Below, one piece after another: positions 1 to 9,674 of a DNA stretch of 64,000 nucleotides. A program made the position numbers and the translations under genes. A model generated the notes under the pieces. It had not been told where the DNA came from and ran no database searches. It saw nothing but the letters and a program-made list of their open reading frames with translations. Within the stretch, counting starts at the first letter, position 1, and the number at the start of each line of letters is the position of its first letter. Source of the DNA: Chloroflexota bacterium (GTDB lineage Bacteria > Chloroflexota > UBA11872); NCBI GenBank assembly GCA_026708035.1, contig JAPOVQ010000019.1, positions 1 to 64,000 of the forward strand. Direction: 5' to 3'.

Positions 1-184
1 CCGCCTGGCGACGCCCCATGGTCCGCCCCGCCCCTGGGTTTATGCAAAGGTCTCCTCTGGGAGAGGGTTAGGGAGAGGGGCATCCGAGGCTTGGGCGTGG
101 AATGCCGACGATTCAGGCAAAGGTCTTCCCGAAAGAGCCATCGAACGGATTGCCGCAGAGCCGACGGCCGACAACAGACCTGCG
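1..184. other. Intergenic, with interspersed repeat
   Basis: No gene is visible here. Around 50-80 lies a copy of the TCTGGGAGAGGG-type repeat that recurs through the window, often beside gene ends. The stretch follows the stop codon of the metallopeptidase gene, so it is probably its 3' flank. Confidence 0.5.
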
Positions 185-1660
185 CTAAAGCTCAACCTCG
201 TCCAGCGGCCAAATCGGCCGCCGCAGCCGCGTGTAGCGGTGCTCCCGCGGGTCGAAGCGATGCTGCGCCGGGAACGCCACCCGGTGCACGCTGCCGGCGA
301 TGGGCTCATAGGCGCCGCGAAAGTGGTTGGCCGACTTGACGCCGATCCACGACAGACGCTCGGGCTCGAATCCGAGCATGCGCGGTCCCTCCAAGTCGAA
401 CACTTGCATGCGGAGCGTCGTCACCGCCACGTGGACGCCGCCGATGCGCAGCAGCACCGACGGACCGAAGTCCTGCACCATCCCCGTATACATCGGACCC
501 GTGATCGAAAAGCGCAGATCGAGCAGCCGCTCCACCACGGCGGTGGCGTGCACCGGCGGTCCCTGGTCCGGGGCCGACTTGCCGCCGATGTCCACGGTAA
601 TCTCGGTGCCCTCGCCGGCCTGCTGGGCAATGCCCACAACTTCCGGATCGCACAGCGTGACGATGAGGGCATTGGAAAGACCGGCATCGAGGAACGCCCG
701 CAGCATGCCCACCGAGTCGCCCGGCGCGCCGCCGCCCGGGTTGTCCTGCGGGTCGCCAAACACGGCCGGCCAGCGGTTCACGGCCCGCGCCGTCCGCAAC
801 GCGTCGTCCCAGGAGTCGAGGTCGGGCAGGAAAAGGTCGCGCTGGTCGTAGATCCAGCCGCCGAGCGCGTCGGCCTCGCGCCGCGCCAGATCCGCGTCCC
901 GGTCGGCGACCACGATGACGGAGGCCCCGGCGTCGTGGATGTCGGCCCACGGAAAGCCGGGCGCCACGGAGGCGGTGAGGATCCCGGGTTGCGTCTCCAG
1001 CGCGTGGGCGCGGGCGACGATGGTGTCGAACGGCTCGCGCCCGGTGAACTGTCCGCCCGTCCAAAGCATCGGCAGTTGCCGCCACGCCATCACGGGCGAC
1101 AGCTCGCCGCGCAGCGTCCCCACGATCATTTGCGAGGCTTCGAGACCCCGCTCCAGGAAGTCGGTGTGCGGGTAGTTGTCGCAGGGAATGAGCGCGGTGG
1201 TGGCGTCGCACATGCGCTGGGTGATGTTGCCGTGCAGGTCCAGCGTGGAGATGACCGGCGGGTCGTCGCCGATCACCCCGCGGATGCCGCTGAGCAGATC
1301 GCCCTCGCCGTCCTCGACGTCCTCGATGACCATCGCGCCGTGCAGGTCCAGCAGCACGCCGTCCACCGGCCCCAGGTTCGCGAGGCGTTCCAGGAACTCG
1401 CCCTTCAGGCGCCGCCAGGCACCGGCCTCGACCGGCGCCGACGGCTCGGCGAACGTCCACAGCACCGGCGCCAGCTCGAAGTCGAACTCCTCGGCGCCTG
1501 CGATGAATCCCCCGGCGCCCGAGTTGACGCCGCGATGGACGTCGATGATCTCGTCGCCCCGCAGCAGCCCGCGCCCGGTCTCCGAAAACGCCTCATAGGG
1601 CGTCGCGACGGGCGTAAACGAGCTCGATTCGTGCGCGATGGCGCCGATGGCAATCCGCAT
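185..1660 (-). CDS. M81 family metallopeptidase (MlrC-like)
   Basis: This gene encodes about 491 residues resembling the MlrC/M81 family, a group of zinc-dependent hydrolases named for microcystin degradation that mostly have unknown substrates. Visible family features are the N-terminal GAIAHESSSFTP segment, a central DLHGNIT motif followed by a YPHTD segment (roughly residues 150-180), and a glycine-rich NPGGGAPGDS segment in the second half. The open frame extends 20 codons further upstream, but the ATG at 1660 begins exactly at the conserved MRIAIGAIAHE start, so it is preferred. No signal peptide is seen, so a cytoplasmic enzyme is likely. A real microcystin substrate is improbable; a role in degrading a small peptide or amide is inference. 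The upstream neighbour is a restriction-subunit fragment rather than a functional partner. Confidence 0.85.
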   Translation of the reverse strand: MRIAIGAIAHESSSFTPVATPYEAFSETGRGLLRGDEIIDVHRGVNSGAGGFIAGAEEFDFELAPVLWTFAEPSAPVEAGAWRRLKGEFLERLANLGPVDGVLLDLHGAMVIEDVEDGEGDLLSGIRGVIGDDPPVISTLDLHGNITQRMCDATTALIPCDNYPHTDFLERGLEASQMIVGTLRGELSPVMAWRQLPMLWTGGQFTGREPFDTIVARAHALETQPGILTASVAPGFPWADIHDAGASVIVVADRDADLARREADALGGWIYDQRDLFLPDLDSWDDALRTARAVNRWPAVFGDPQDNPGGGAPGDSVGMLRAFLDAGLSNALIVTLCDPEVVGIAQQAGEGTEITVDIGGKSAPDQGPPVHATAVVERLLDLRFSITGPMYTGMVQDFGPSVLLRIGGVHVAVTTLRMQVFDLEGPRMLGFEPERLSWIGVKSANHFRGAYEPIAGSVHRVAFPAQHRFDPREHRYTRLRRPIWPLDEVEL

Positions 1661-1716
1661 GGCCAGAGTCCCGCGCAAGCGTCCCGCCGAACCGTTGCAT
1701 GCCGCCACGCCGACCG

Positions 1717-1896
1717 TCAACGCGCCGGCATGTGCACCTGGCGGAGTTTCAGCGCGATCCGGCCGGAGTCCGCGCGCTCAGCCCCGGGAGCGTCAGGGGC
1801 GACATCCGACCCGTGCGCCCTCTGCCAGTCGAGTCCCTCGAGCCAATCATGGGCGGCTTGCTCGACATCGGATTCGGCGAGCCTAGTCACGGTCAC
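1717..1896 (-). pseudogene. HsdR N-terminus-like fragment (type I restriction), copy 1
   Basis: A 59-codon frame starting at GTG 1896 reads VTVTRLAESDVEQAAHDWLE and then GLDWQRAHGSDVAPDAPGAE. This is the pattern of the first residues of type I restriction subunits HsdR (acidic helix, DWLExLGW, HGxDIAPDxPGAER). It stops at 1717, so only about 6 percent of a normal HsdR of around 1,000 residues is present and no nuclease or helicase motif exists. Its GTGA start overlaps the stop of the preceding DUF5615 frame, so it would be translationally coupled to the toxin. A similar fragment follows the other toxin-antitoxin pair at 2479-2631. It could be a remnant or a small protein in its own right; decay is the simpler reading. 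Confidence 0.6.
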
Positions 1897-2245
1897 TCCC
1901 TGATTCGGACCCGTGAGTCTTCCACAATCCAAAGCTGGCCTTTTGCGAATGACCTGGCAAGCGTCTCAATCAACATTGCCCCGATGTCCAAGAGATCATC
2001 ACGCGTTTGCCTGGTCAGCCGAAAGACCACGATCCCGGAAACTGCCCTGGCGGATACATCCGGATGTCCGCGAAGTCGATGTCTTGGGTTACCAGTATTC
2101 GTTCCTCGCCAAGGCAGACTGAGGCGACTTCTGCATCCGTGGCTCCGCCCATGCCCTGGTCGAGGACCGTGACGGCGTCGTGGCCCGATTCCGTGAAGTG
2201 ACGCTTGAGCTGAAGCGGCAAATTCTCGTCGAGCTTGAAGCGCAC
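1893..2245 (-). pseudogene. DUF5615 PIN-like toxin, frameshifted
   Basis: The frame from ATG 2245 begins MRFKLDENLPLQLKRHF and contains ILVTQDIDFADIRMYPPG, the hallmark of DUF5615 PIN-like toxin proteins. It then runs into a stop at 2015 after 76 residues. The missing C-terminus continues in the neighbouring frame: IVVFRLTRQTRDDLLDIG, later GQLWIVEDSRVRIRE, ending at the TGA at 1893-1895. Adding one base near 2030-2038 would restore a protein of about 117 residues, the usual family length. The acidic residues of the PIN-like core (DEN, DxDF) are upstream of the lesion and intact. It lies 9 bp downstream of its DUF433 partner. A sequencing error cannot be excluded. Confidence 0.75.
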
Positions 2246-2254
2246 GGGGCTTCC

Positions 2255-2627
<373 letters not shown>

Positions 2628-2631
<4 letters not shown>

Positions 2632-3047
2632 GGGTAGTCCCACGGATTGACGACGTCGATGTCCATCCCGTCGAAGTCCCGCACGTTCCGGGTGGCGATG
2701 GCCAAGCCGTTGGCCTTGGCCGTTCCGGCGATGAGCGCGTCACCGACGTCGACGGCGTGCCCCGCGAGTCGCGCCTGCGCGCGGAGCTTGGCCGCCCATT
2801 CGGCGCCCGACTGGTCCGGGGGCAGCAGCCGGTCGTGGAAGGCGGCGAGGATATCCGCTTGCAGGGCGCGCAACGTTTCCAGGCGCCGGCCCGGGGTAAG
2901 TGTCGCCAGGCCGTATTCCATCTCGAACACGACGACGGACGATAGCCATAGGTCGTTTTCGTCATTGAGAAACCGGACCACCCGCGCATCGGGTTCGTCT
3001 CTAGTCAGTTCGGAAATGACGTTCGTGTCCAGAAGAAAACCCGTCAA
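2628..3047 (-). CDS. PIN-domain toxin (VapC/FitB type)
   Basis: This is a 139-residue PIN-domain ribonuclease-type toxin. The acidic active-site residues are visible: D7 in LLDTNVISEL, the conserved glutamate in VVVFEMEYGL, and the DALIAGTAKANGL segment with ATRNVRDF near the C-terminus. VapC proteins are Mg-dependent RNases neutralised by a partner encoded just upstream. The start is a TTG at 3047 overlapping the antitoxin stop (TTGA), consistent with translational coupling. The 3' end overlaps an HsdR-like fragment. Confidence 0.88.
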
Positions 3048-3322
3048 CGTTCGTCGTCATCCGCATAGGGAATCGGTCGATTCGAGCGCCGTTCACGGGG
3101 GACTTCCCAGTTCAGGCCCCGCGGCACGTTATCGATCAGCCACCGGCCCAAGTGCATCGCGGGAGGCGACTTTTCCCGCCACACGCGTTCGGGCACGACG
3201 ACAAAGGGCCGCCGCAGGCCGATGCGCTGCGGTCCCTCCTCCTCGGCCAGCCGCAAGACTTCCGATAGCTTGGCCTTCGCCTCGGCGACGGTCCAGGTGC
3301 GGTCTGATGCTTCAGCGCTCAA
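3044..3322 (-). CDS. Phd/YefM-type antitoxin
   Basis: This gene encodes 92 residues with the segment WTVAEAKAKLSEVLRLAEEE followed by GPQRIGLRRPFVVVPERVW, the typical N-terminal DNA-binding fold of Phd/YefM antitoxins. The C-terminal tail (RERRSNRPIPYADDDER) would be the toxin-binding part. The start is TTG at 3322, chosen because GGAGGG lies 7 bp upstream. A short palindromic/direct-repeat operator candidate follows at 3345-3364, consistent with autoregulation. It overlaps the toxin gene by 4 bp. Confidence 0.85.
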   Translation of the reverse strand: MSAEASDRTWTVAEAKAKLSEVLRLAEEEGPQRIGLRRPFVVVPERVWREKSPPAMHLGRWLIDNVPRGLNWEVPRERRSNRPIPYADDDER

Positions 3323-3344
3323 GGGCAGGCCCTCCGTCGAATTT

Positions 3345-3364
3345 GGACTAGTCTAGTCTAGTCC
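3345..3364. promoter_or_regulatory. Operator candidate with three TAGTC repeats
   Basis: Immediately upstream of the antitoxin gene the 20-bp sequence contains three tandem TAGTC pentamers flanked by GGAC and a final C, so the outer arms GGACTAG and CTAGTCC are inverted repeats. Phd-type antitoxins usually bind such sites to repress their own operon. The position, 23 bp before the TTG start, fits. Confidence 0.5.
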
Positions 3365-3406
3365 ATCTTCGCCCACGACCCAGCCGGAATGCGGGAACTC
3401 TGACCT

Positions 3407-3940
3407 TCAGCGCGCCGCCACGCGCTCCTGGCGAGACCTGGCGCGGGCACGGCGCTTGCGCCCGTTGTAGGCGTGGGCGGCGACGGCGAGGACGAATGCC
3501 ACCCCAATCGCGACCGTGGGCCCGATCCAGGTGCCCGGCGTGATCCGCAGCCGGTGGGCGTAGGTGATCGGTCCGGGACCGCCGGAAACGTCGACCTGGA
3601 TGGTCCAGTCCACGTCGTCCGGCGCGCGCTCGATCATCTCGTAGACCGTGCCGGTGTAGATCGCCTCCCAGGGACCCAGCAGGCCGTCGGGCGTCAGGGC
3701 CATGATCGAGACCTGGGCGTCGGTCACCCGCTCGCCGCTGCCGAGCTCACGCAGGTCGATGGAGTAGTCGAGCCAGCCCTCGTTGAGAATGGCGAAGGCC
3801 CGGATTTGATAGGGGCCGCGGTCGCCGCTGTAGACCAGGCTGCCGCCGTGGGCGGCGGCGGCGCTGGGGAGGGCGAGCATGATGAGGGCCACGACAATCA
3901 AGGCTGCGGTCCGACGCCTTGCCCAGAGGACGCGCCTCAC
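3407..3940 (-). CDS. Membrane-anchored protein of unknown function
   Basis: This gene encodes about 177 residues with an N-terminal hydrophobic segment ending in LPSAAAAHGG (signal peptide or anchor), an extracytoplasmic beta-rich part (SLVYSGDRGPYQIRAF to GPITYAHRLRITPG), and a C-terminal membrane helix GPTVAIGVAFVLAVAAHAY followed by an Arg-rich cytoplasmic end. The architecture recalls small FixH/YtkA-type accessory domains, but I cannot assign it. The frame stays open upstream to 4111, but that part translates interspersed repeats (CHSERSEES, VIPAEAGIQS), so the GTG at 3940 is preferred; no clear ribosome-binding site supports it. It lies downstream of the thioredoxin-like lipoprotein gene and may be co-transcribed with it. 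Confidence 0.6.
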   Translation of the reverse strand: MRRVLWARRRTAALIVVALIMLALPSAAAAHGGSLVYSGDRGPYQIRAFAILNEGWLDYSIDLRELGSGERVTDAQVSIMALTPDGLLGPWEAIYTGTVYEMIERAPDDVDWTIQVDVSGGPGPITYAHRLRITPGTWIGPTVAIGVAFVLAVAAHAYNGRKRRARARSRQERVAAR

Positions 3941-3949
3941 GGTTCGAAC

Positions 3950-4135
3950 GGACTGGATTCCGGCTTCCGCCGGAATGACGGAGGGGGCGACGCGCCGTTC
4001 TCGGCGGCCGAGAGCGAGCGTCTGAGATTCCTCGCTGCGCTCGGAATGACAGCGGGGGTGAGAGTGACGGAGGGGGCGACGTGCCACCGCTGAGTCGCGG
4101 ATGACCCTCACCCTTGCCCTCTCCCTTCCAGGGAG
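3950..4135. repeat. Cluster of three interspersed repeats
   Basis: Three repeat types sit together: an inverted element ATTCCGGCTTCCGCCGGAAT (near 3957-3977), a GATTCCTCGCTGCGCTCGGA-type element (near 4027-4046), and the CCCTCTCCCTTCCAGGGAGA-type element (near 4116-4137). The same families recur elsewhere in the window. They supply false coding extensions to both flanking genes. Confidence 0.7.
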
Positions 4136-5091
4136 AGGGAATTAGAGGCGGATCCCAAACTGCCCACCACGCGCTGCAGCGCGGCTTCGAGCTCCGACGC
4201 TCCGACCAATCCCTCGAACCGCGCGCTGACCACTCCAGCGGCATCGATCACAAACGTCCACGGCTCCGTTTGCAGACTCCAGGCCTTGAAGGCCGGCGTG
4301 GGCGCCAGGCGCCCCTCAGCGCGGGCAATCGCCAGGTCGAAGGGCTCCAGATGGACGAAGCGCACGCGGTCGGTGTAGGTCTCGTGCAGCGACGCCAGCT
4401 CCTCATAGACCGGCCCGCACATGTGGGAGACGCAGAAGCGCGGCGTGCTGAACTGCACGACGAGCGGCCGTCCCTCCCTTAGCGCTTCCGCCACGGTGAC
4501 CGCGTACATGCCCAGCACGGGTTCCTCAGCGCTGGAGAGTTGCTCGACATCGGCGACATCGTCGAGCGTGGGGTGGTCGATCGGGGGCGCCGCCGTGCCG
4601 ACGCCAGGCGCCGAGGGTTGCGCAGTGACGTTGAACGCGGCCTGCGCCCGGAACGCAGCGGCATCCGGCGGGTCGACCGTCAGCTCGGCGGACCAGATGC
4701 CCGGCGTGTCGAACTCGGCCGCCGCCACCACGTAGTAGCCCCGCGTGTCGACGTGCATGTGGACGAATCCGTCGTCGTGGATGTGCGGGGTCGAAGAGCG
4801 GGTCTCGTGAAACGCCGCGGGCCGCGAAAACTTGAAGTGCGTCGCCGGACCCTCGAGCAGCGAGAACCGGACCTCGACCGCGGCTTGGTCAATGCCGACG
4901 CCGTCGTTGGTGACCACCGTGAACGGAAACCGGTTGGGGCCGACCACGAACTCCGTCGCCGTGGTAAAGACGTTGATGTCGTCGCGCTCGGCGGGCTCGC
5001 CACAGGCCCCGGCCGCCATCCCCGCGACGGCGATTCCCAGGCTCATGAGCACGCGTCGACGCGGAACGCCAACAGGTGTGGGGTGTCTCAC
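4108..5091 (-). CDS. Lipoprotein with C-terminal thioredoxin-like domain
   Basis: This gene encodes 327 residues. A twin-Arg/lipoprotein signal (RRRVLMSLGIAVAG, then MAAGAC with the lipid-anchored Cys around residue 30) shows export. Residues 35-150 look like a beta-sandwich (FPFTVVTNDGVGIDQAAVEV; HIHDDGFVHMHV), and residues 190-315 resemble a thioredoxin/SCO-like fold with FCVSHMCGPVY. The two cysteines are separated by four residues instead of the usual two or three. A histidine-rich patch (TPHIHDDGFVHMHV) could bind metal. The C-terminal LSLEGRGQG is encoded by an interspersed repeat, so the original end was probably a little earlier. The gene is divergent from a DtxR-type regulator, so metal-linked regulation is plausible inference. 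Confidence 0.72.
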   Translation of the reverse strand: MRHPTPVGVPRRRVLMSLGIAVAGMAAGACGEPAERDDINVFTTATEFVVGPNRFPFTVVTNDGVGIDQAAVEVRFSLLEGPATHFKFSRPAAFHETRSSTPHIHDDGFVHMHVDTRGYYVVAAAEFDTPGIWSAELTVDPPDAAAFRAQAAFNVTAQPSAPGVGTAAPPIDHPTLDDVADVEQLSSAEEPVLGMYAVTVAEALREGRPLVVQFSTPRFCVSHMCGPVYEELASLHETYTDRVRFVHLEPFDLAIARAEGRLAPTPAFKAWSLQTEPWTFVIDAAGVVSARFEGLVGASELEAALQRVVGSLGSASNSLSLEGRGQG

Positions 5092-5176
5092 CGACGCCCA
5101 CAGTCCGGCGACGGCAAGCTGATACCCTCGTGACTCATTCGCAGAGACGCCTTCGCACTATAGCGGGCAAGCCGAA

Positions 5177-5848
5177 TTGGTAGCCGCACCAAAACTGACC
5201 GAGAGCGACCAGGATCACCTCCGCGCCATCTATGACGCCGGAGGCGCGCGCGCGCAGATTGCGATGGGCCGCGTGGCCGAGGTGGCGGGCAACTCGCCGG
5301 CATCGGTCACCGTGGCGGTCAAGCGGCTGCATGCGCGCGGCCTGGTGGACTACGAGCGCTACAAGGGCGTGCGCTTGACCCCCGACGGCGAGCGCATGGC
5401 GCTGGAAATGGTGCGTCACCACCGCCTGATCGAGCGGTTCCTGGTGGAGTTCCTCGGCTACGACTGGAACGACGTCCACGAGGAGGCCGACCGCCTGGAG
5501 CACGCGATCTCCGAGGAGTTGGAGCGCCGCATCGCCGCCAGGGTGTCGGATCCCACCACCGATCCCCACGGAGATCCCATTCCAACCGAGGCTCTCGAGG
5601 CGGTGGACGATGGAGCCTTCATGCTCACGTCCGCCACCGCCGGTCAGCGCGTCGCCGTGGCCCGGGTATCCGACCGTGACCGGGCGATTCTGGCCTACCT
5701 GACCGAGATCGGCCTGGTGCCGGGCGTGCGCGTCGACGTGTGTGAGCGCCTGCCGTTCGACGGTCCGCTCGAGATTCGCTTTGGCGAGCGCACCCATCAC
5801 CTGGGCCGATCGGTTTCCGACCGCGTATTCGTGTTGCCGGACGAGTAG
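5177..5848 (+). CDS. DtxR/MntR-family metal-dependent regulator
   Basis: This gene encodes 223 residues. Residues 5-65 form a winged helix (LTESDQDHLRAIYDAGG to VKRLHARGLVDYERYKGVRL), residues 70-140 are the metal-binding/dimerisation region (MALEMVRHHRLIERFLVE; VHEEADRLEHAISEEL, with candidate ligands E, H and H), and residues 150-223 are a FeoA/SH3-like domain ending VSDRVFVLPDE. Members repress transport or redox genes when bound to Fe or Mn. The start is a TTG at 5177 because no ATG gives the full N-terminus. It is divergent from the lipoprotein gene over an 85-bp gap, which should contain its operator. Confidence 0.85.
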   Translation: MVAAPKLTESDQDHLRAIYDAGGARAQIAMGRVAEVAGNSPASVTVAVKRLHARGLVDYERYKGVRLTPDGERMALEMVRHHRLIERFLVEFLGYDWNDVHEEADRLEHAISEELERRIAARVSDPTTDPHGDPIPTEALEAVDDGAFMLTSATAGQRVAVARVSDRDRAILAYLTEIGLVPGVRVDVCERLPFDGPLEIRFGERTHHLGRSVSDRVFVLPDE

Positions 5849-5892
5849 GACGCCGACGGCGGGCGGCAGCGGTGCGTGAGTGCCAATGGGAC

Positions 5893-6186
5893 GTAGGGGC
5901 GGGTTTCAAACCCGCCCGCGCCCGACCATGTCGATGCCGGCCACGGCGCGATCCGGCCGCCACAGACCCCGCCTCGATACGGGCAGCCACAAGGGCTGCC
6001 CCTACACCGATTCACTTCCCGTAGGGGCGCCTCTTGTGGGCGCCCGTCCGCGCATTTGGGGCAGCCGCAAGGGCTGTCCCTACACCCGCTTACCGCCGAT
6101 GCCGACTCATCCCGAGTAGGGGCGCCCCTTGTGGGCGCCCGTGACGTCCGGCTGATCCCCTGTACGGGCGCCTCTTGTGGGCGCCC
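5893..6186. repeat. Cluster of six palindromic GTAGGGGC repeats
   Basis: Six short palindromic elements are packed into this gap: GTAGGGGCGGGTTTCAAACC... (5893-5918), two copies of the GGGCAGCC..GGCTGCCCCTAC type on the opposite strand (5981-6005, 6059-6083), and three GTAGGGGCGCC..TTGTGGGCGCCCG copies (6021-6046, 6116-6140, 6161-6186). Each can form a hairpin and begins or ends with GTAGGGGC or its complement. They resemble REP-type elements. Nothing coding is visible between 5849 and 6250. Confidence 0.85.
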
Positions 6187-6250
6187 GTCCGGTGGCGCAA
6201 CTCGCCGAGGCGGAACACCGGCCGCTATGGGTCTAACTCCCTTAACGACC

Positions 6251-6276
6251 GAGGCCCCGCGCGATGGCGGGGCCTC
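6251..6276 (-). terminator. Hairpin terminator after groEL
   Basis: Perfect inverted repeat GAGGCCCCGC/GCGGGGCCTC with a short loop, located 20 bp after the groEL stop. The flank on the minus strand has only a weak T tract (GGTCGTTAAG), so it could also be an mRNA-stabilising hairpin. Confidence 0.6.
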
Positions 6277-6295
6277 GACCGTTCGGCGGATTGAA

Positions 6296-7960
<1,665 letters not shown>

Positions 7961-8153
7961 GCTGTCGTTCCTCCGACCAGCCCGTTATCGGTGCATGCGC
8001 GTCGGGGCCTCTCGCATTCTGCCGGCGAGGGCGCCCGACGCCACGGCAAGGGCTTTGGGGTGTCTTGGTGCGAATTGCGCACTAGGTCCGTCCGCAAAAT
8101 TGTAGGGAGCGCCCAAGTCGAGCGTCAAGCATGATTGGCCAGCGCGGCGCCCG

Positions 8154-8882
8154 TTAGCGCTCCGGCGCCTCGAGTTCGCCGATCCGCTCGAAGTCCGCCC
8201 ACCACTCCACGTCGTCGGGCAGGTCGGAGATGTGCAGCACGACCTCGCCGGGGGTGAAGACGGCCATCCGCTCCCCGAGGTCCTGGGCCCCTTCCCTGTC
8301 AGCGGCGACGTAAATGTGCGCCCAAGTGCTGCCCGACCAGCCCGCACCGCCCCTGCCGTTGACGCTATTGAGGTTGACGGTCGGGATGTTGCCGACCTCC
8401 GGCGGCGCGTAGTCGGTGAATCGCACGTCCACGATCCACAGGCCCTCGGAGAGCAGCTCGACCGGCTCCGATGGCTCGGGGCCGGTCCCGCGGATTTGCG
8501 TGGAGGTCTGCGTGACGGTGGTGGTCGATTCCGTGAAGCCGCGACCCAGCTCGCTCGGTGGGAGCTCGCGCGGGTCAGCGTCCTCGACCGGGACCTCACG
8601 AACCCTTTCGATCTCACGAACCACGGCGGAAGACGTGAAGCCGCCCTCCACGGTCTCGACCGGGACTTCGCGAATCACTTCTGATATCACGATCTCGGCG
8701 TCCGACGTGAACTCCGAAACTTGACTCGTGGCCAGCTCGAAGAATTCCCCGGCCAGGGTGTAGGTGTGCAGCGTCGCAAAGTGGTGGGCGGCCGTGAACA
8801 ACGCCGTCGCTGAAAGCGCTCCGGCGATCACCACGGCGGCCAGCGTCAGCAGGCCGCGCTCGATGCGACTGAGATGTTCCAT
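8154..8882 (-). CDS. Membrane-anchored protein with EVPVE stalk (module 1)
   Basis: This gene encodes 242 residues of unknown function. Residues 8-33 form a membrane anchor (GLLTLAAVVIAGALSATALF). The following region contains REVPVE-type repeats (VIREVPVETV, VREVPVEDAD). The C-terminal 100 residues form a likely beta domain (ELLSEGLWIVDVRF to GEVVLHISDLPDDVEWWADF). It is clearly paralogous to the 211-residue protein at 9927-10562 along its whole length. GGAAGGAG precedes the ATG. A perfect 15-bp stem hairpin lies just upstream of the ribosome-binding site. It is the last gene of a module that starts with two hydrophobic micropeptides. The predicted topology puts the beta domain outside the cell. 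Confidence 0.75.
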   Translation of the reverse strand: MEHLSRIERGLLTLAAVVIAGALSATALFTAAHHFATLHTYTLAGEFFELATSQVSEFTSDAEIVISEVIREVPVETVEGGFTSSAVVREIERVREVPVEDADPRELPPSELGRGFTESTTTVTQTSTQIRGTGPEPSEPVELLSEGLWIVDVRFTDYAPPEVGNIPTVNLNSVNGRGGAGWSGSTWAHIYVAADREGAQDLGERMAVFTPGEVVLHISDLPDDVEWWADFERIGELEAPER

Positions 8883-8907
8883 TGGGATTGCTCCTTCCGT
8901 TAAGTCA

Positions 8908-8944
8908 GCGAAGGGCGGGGACGATCCGCGTCCCCGCCCTTCGC
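8908..8944 (-). promoter_or_regulatory. Strong hairpin in the 5' leader of the 242-residue gene
   Basis: A perfect 15-bp stem (GCGAAGGGCGGGGAC and its complement) with a 7-base loop ends 26 bp before the ATG at 8882 and about 10 bp before its ribosome-binding site. It could attenuate, protect or regulate the transcript. On the minus strand no T run follows, so it is not a classical terminator. Confidence 0.6.
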
Positions 8945-9065
8945 TTGGCGCCGCTCGTTCACCCGTCTCACGGTGGCCGCGAGGACGTCGGTGGAAATTG
9001 GGCCGTCACGGCGAGGATCGGCGCACGGACGAGCCTTCCAGGCGCCGCGCCTCGCCGCCGCGTCT

Positions 9066-9137
9066 TCACGGCGGACGTTTCCGTAGATTCAGCACGGCCG
9101 GCAGGACGACGATCAATGGCCGCTCAATCGGGCCCAC
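9066..9137 (-). CDS. GPIE-type micropeptide, degenerate copy
   Basis: A 23-codon frame from GTG 9137 encodes MGPIERPLIVVLPAVLNLRK and ends three residues later. It occupies the same relative position as the 29-residue GPIEFLII peptide at 10587-10676, directly after the 30-residue peptide gene, and shares the GPIE core and hydrophobic helix. The frame is short and Pro-containing, so it may be a decayed copy. A ribosome-binding site is not obvious. Confidence 0.35.
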   Translation of the reverse strand: MGPIERPLIVVLPAVLNLRKRPP

Positions 9138-9140
9138 GAC

Positions 9141-9233
9141 TTACCCCGCGACGCCCGCGCTGGCAACGGCGGTAGCCGCCAGCCAGATTCCCACGACGAT
9201 CAAGGCCATCGCTCCGAGAAGACGGCGTCTCAT
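9141..9233 (-). CDS. 30-residue hydrophobic micropeptide (module 1)
   Basis: This small gene encodes MRRRLLGAMALIVVGIWLAA followed by TAVASAGVAG: three N-terminal arginines and a single membrane helix. AAGGAG lies 6 bp upstream of the ATG, so translation is credible. A homologue of the same length lies at 10680-10772 (M-K/R-RRLL, WLAATAV, SA-AG conserved). The genes have the same order in both places: micropeptide, GPIE peptide, EVPVE membrane protein. The function is unknown; a membrane micropeptide partner or a signal-type peptide are possibilities. Confidence 0.6.
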   Translation of the reverse strand: MRRRLLGAMALIVVGIWLAATAVASAGVAG

Positions 9234-9312
9234 GGTCGGGCTCCTTTTCCGGTCCGTCCCACCGGGCCCGCGGGACCGGAAACCCGCCGGCCCGACGCGC
9301 CTCGGCTACGAG

Positions 9313-9552
9313 TCATGACGACCGATGGACTCGGAACGTGCGCCACAGCGCCACGACCCCCGCGATCACCAGGGGGATGCCGAGCGCCACGGCGAGTCGC
9401 TGAGCGGTCGGCAGGGTGATCGGCAGTCGGGAGCCGGGCACGGGGTCGATTGGATCTTGCGCGCCTAGACGCGCGCCGAGACAGGCCAAGAGGAGCACCG
9501 CCACGATTCCGCCGCCGACCACGGCCCGTGCACGAGTGAGTACGTGAGGCAT
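9313..9552 (-). CDS. Small two-helix membrane protein
   Basis: This gene encodes 79 residues with two predicted membrane helices: AVVGGGIVAVLLLACLGARL and LAVALGIPLVIAGVVALW. The ATG at 9552 is preceded by AGGAGGAAGGAGG. The upstream region and first 26 codons are duplicated at 12388-12403 and beyond, where the second copy stops after 29 residues. It is divergently transcribed from a decayed copy of the 12526 gene. The function is unknown. The second helix and basic C-terminus place both ends on the same side of the membrane. Confidence 0.6.
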   Translation of the reverse strand: MPHVLTRARAVVGGGIVAVLLLACLGARLGAQDPIDPVPGSRLPITLPTAQRLAVALGIPLVIAGVVALWRTFRVHRSS

Positions 9553-9674
9553 CGGGGCCTCCTTCCTCCTGGCGATCGTCGTTGACCACCTATCGGCACC
9601 GTAGCTCGCAGAATTCCATATAGCAACTCCGTCGTCAAGGTTCTTACACAGATGTCGGGTGCTATCGTCGCGGC

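Noticed and set aside
239-1903. Long plus-strand frame opposite the metallopeptidase gene
   Set aside because: His/Arg-rich antisense shadow of a high-GC gene, without recognisable motifs.
8040-8110. CIRCE element before groEL
   Set aside because: The piece TTGCGCACTAGG resembles one half-site only; there is no GAGTGCTAA partner at the required spacing.
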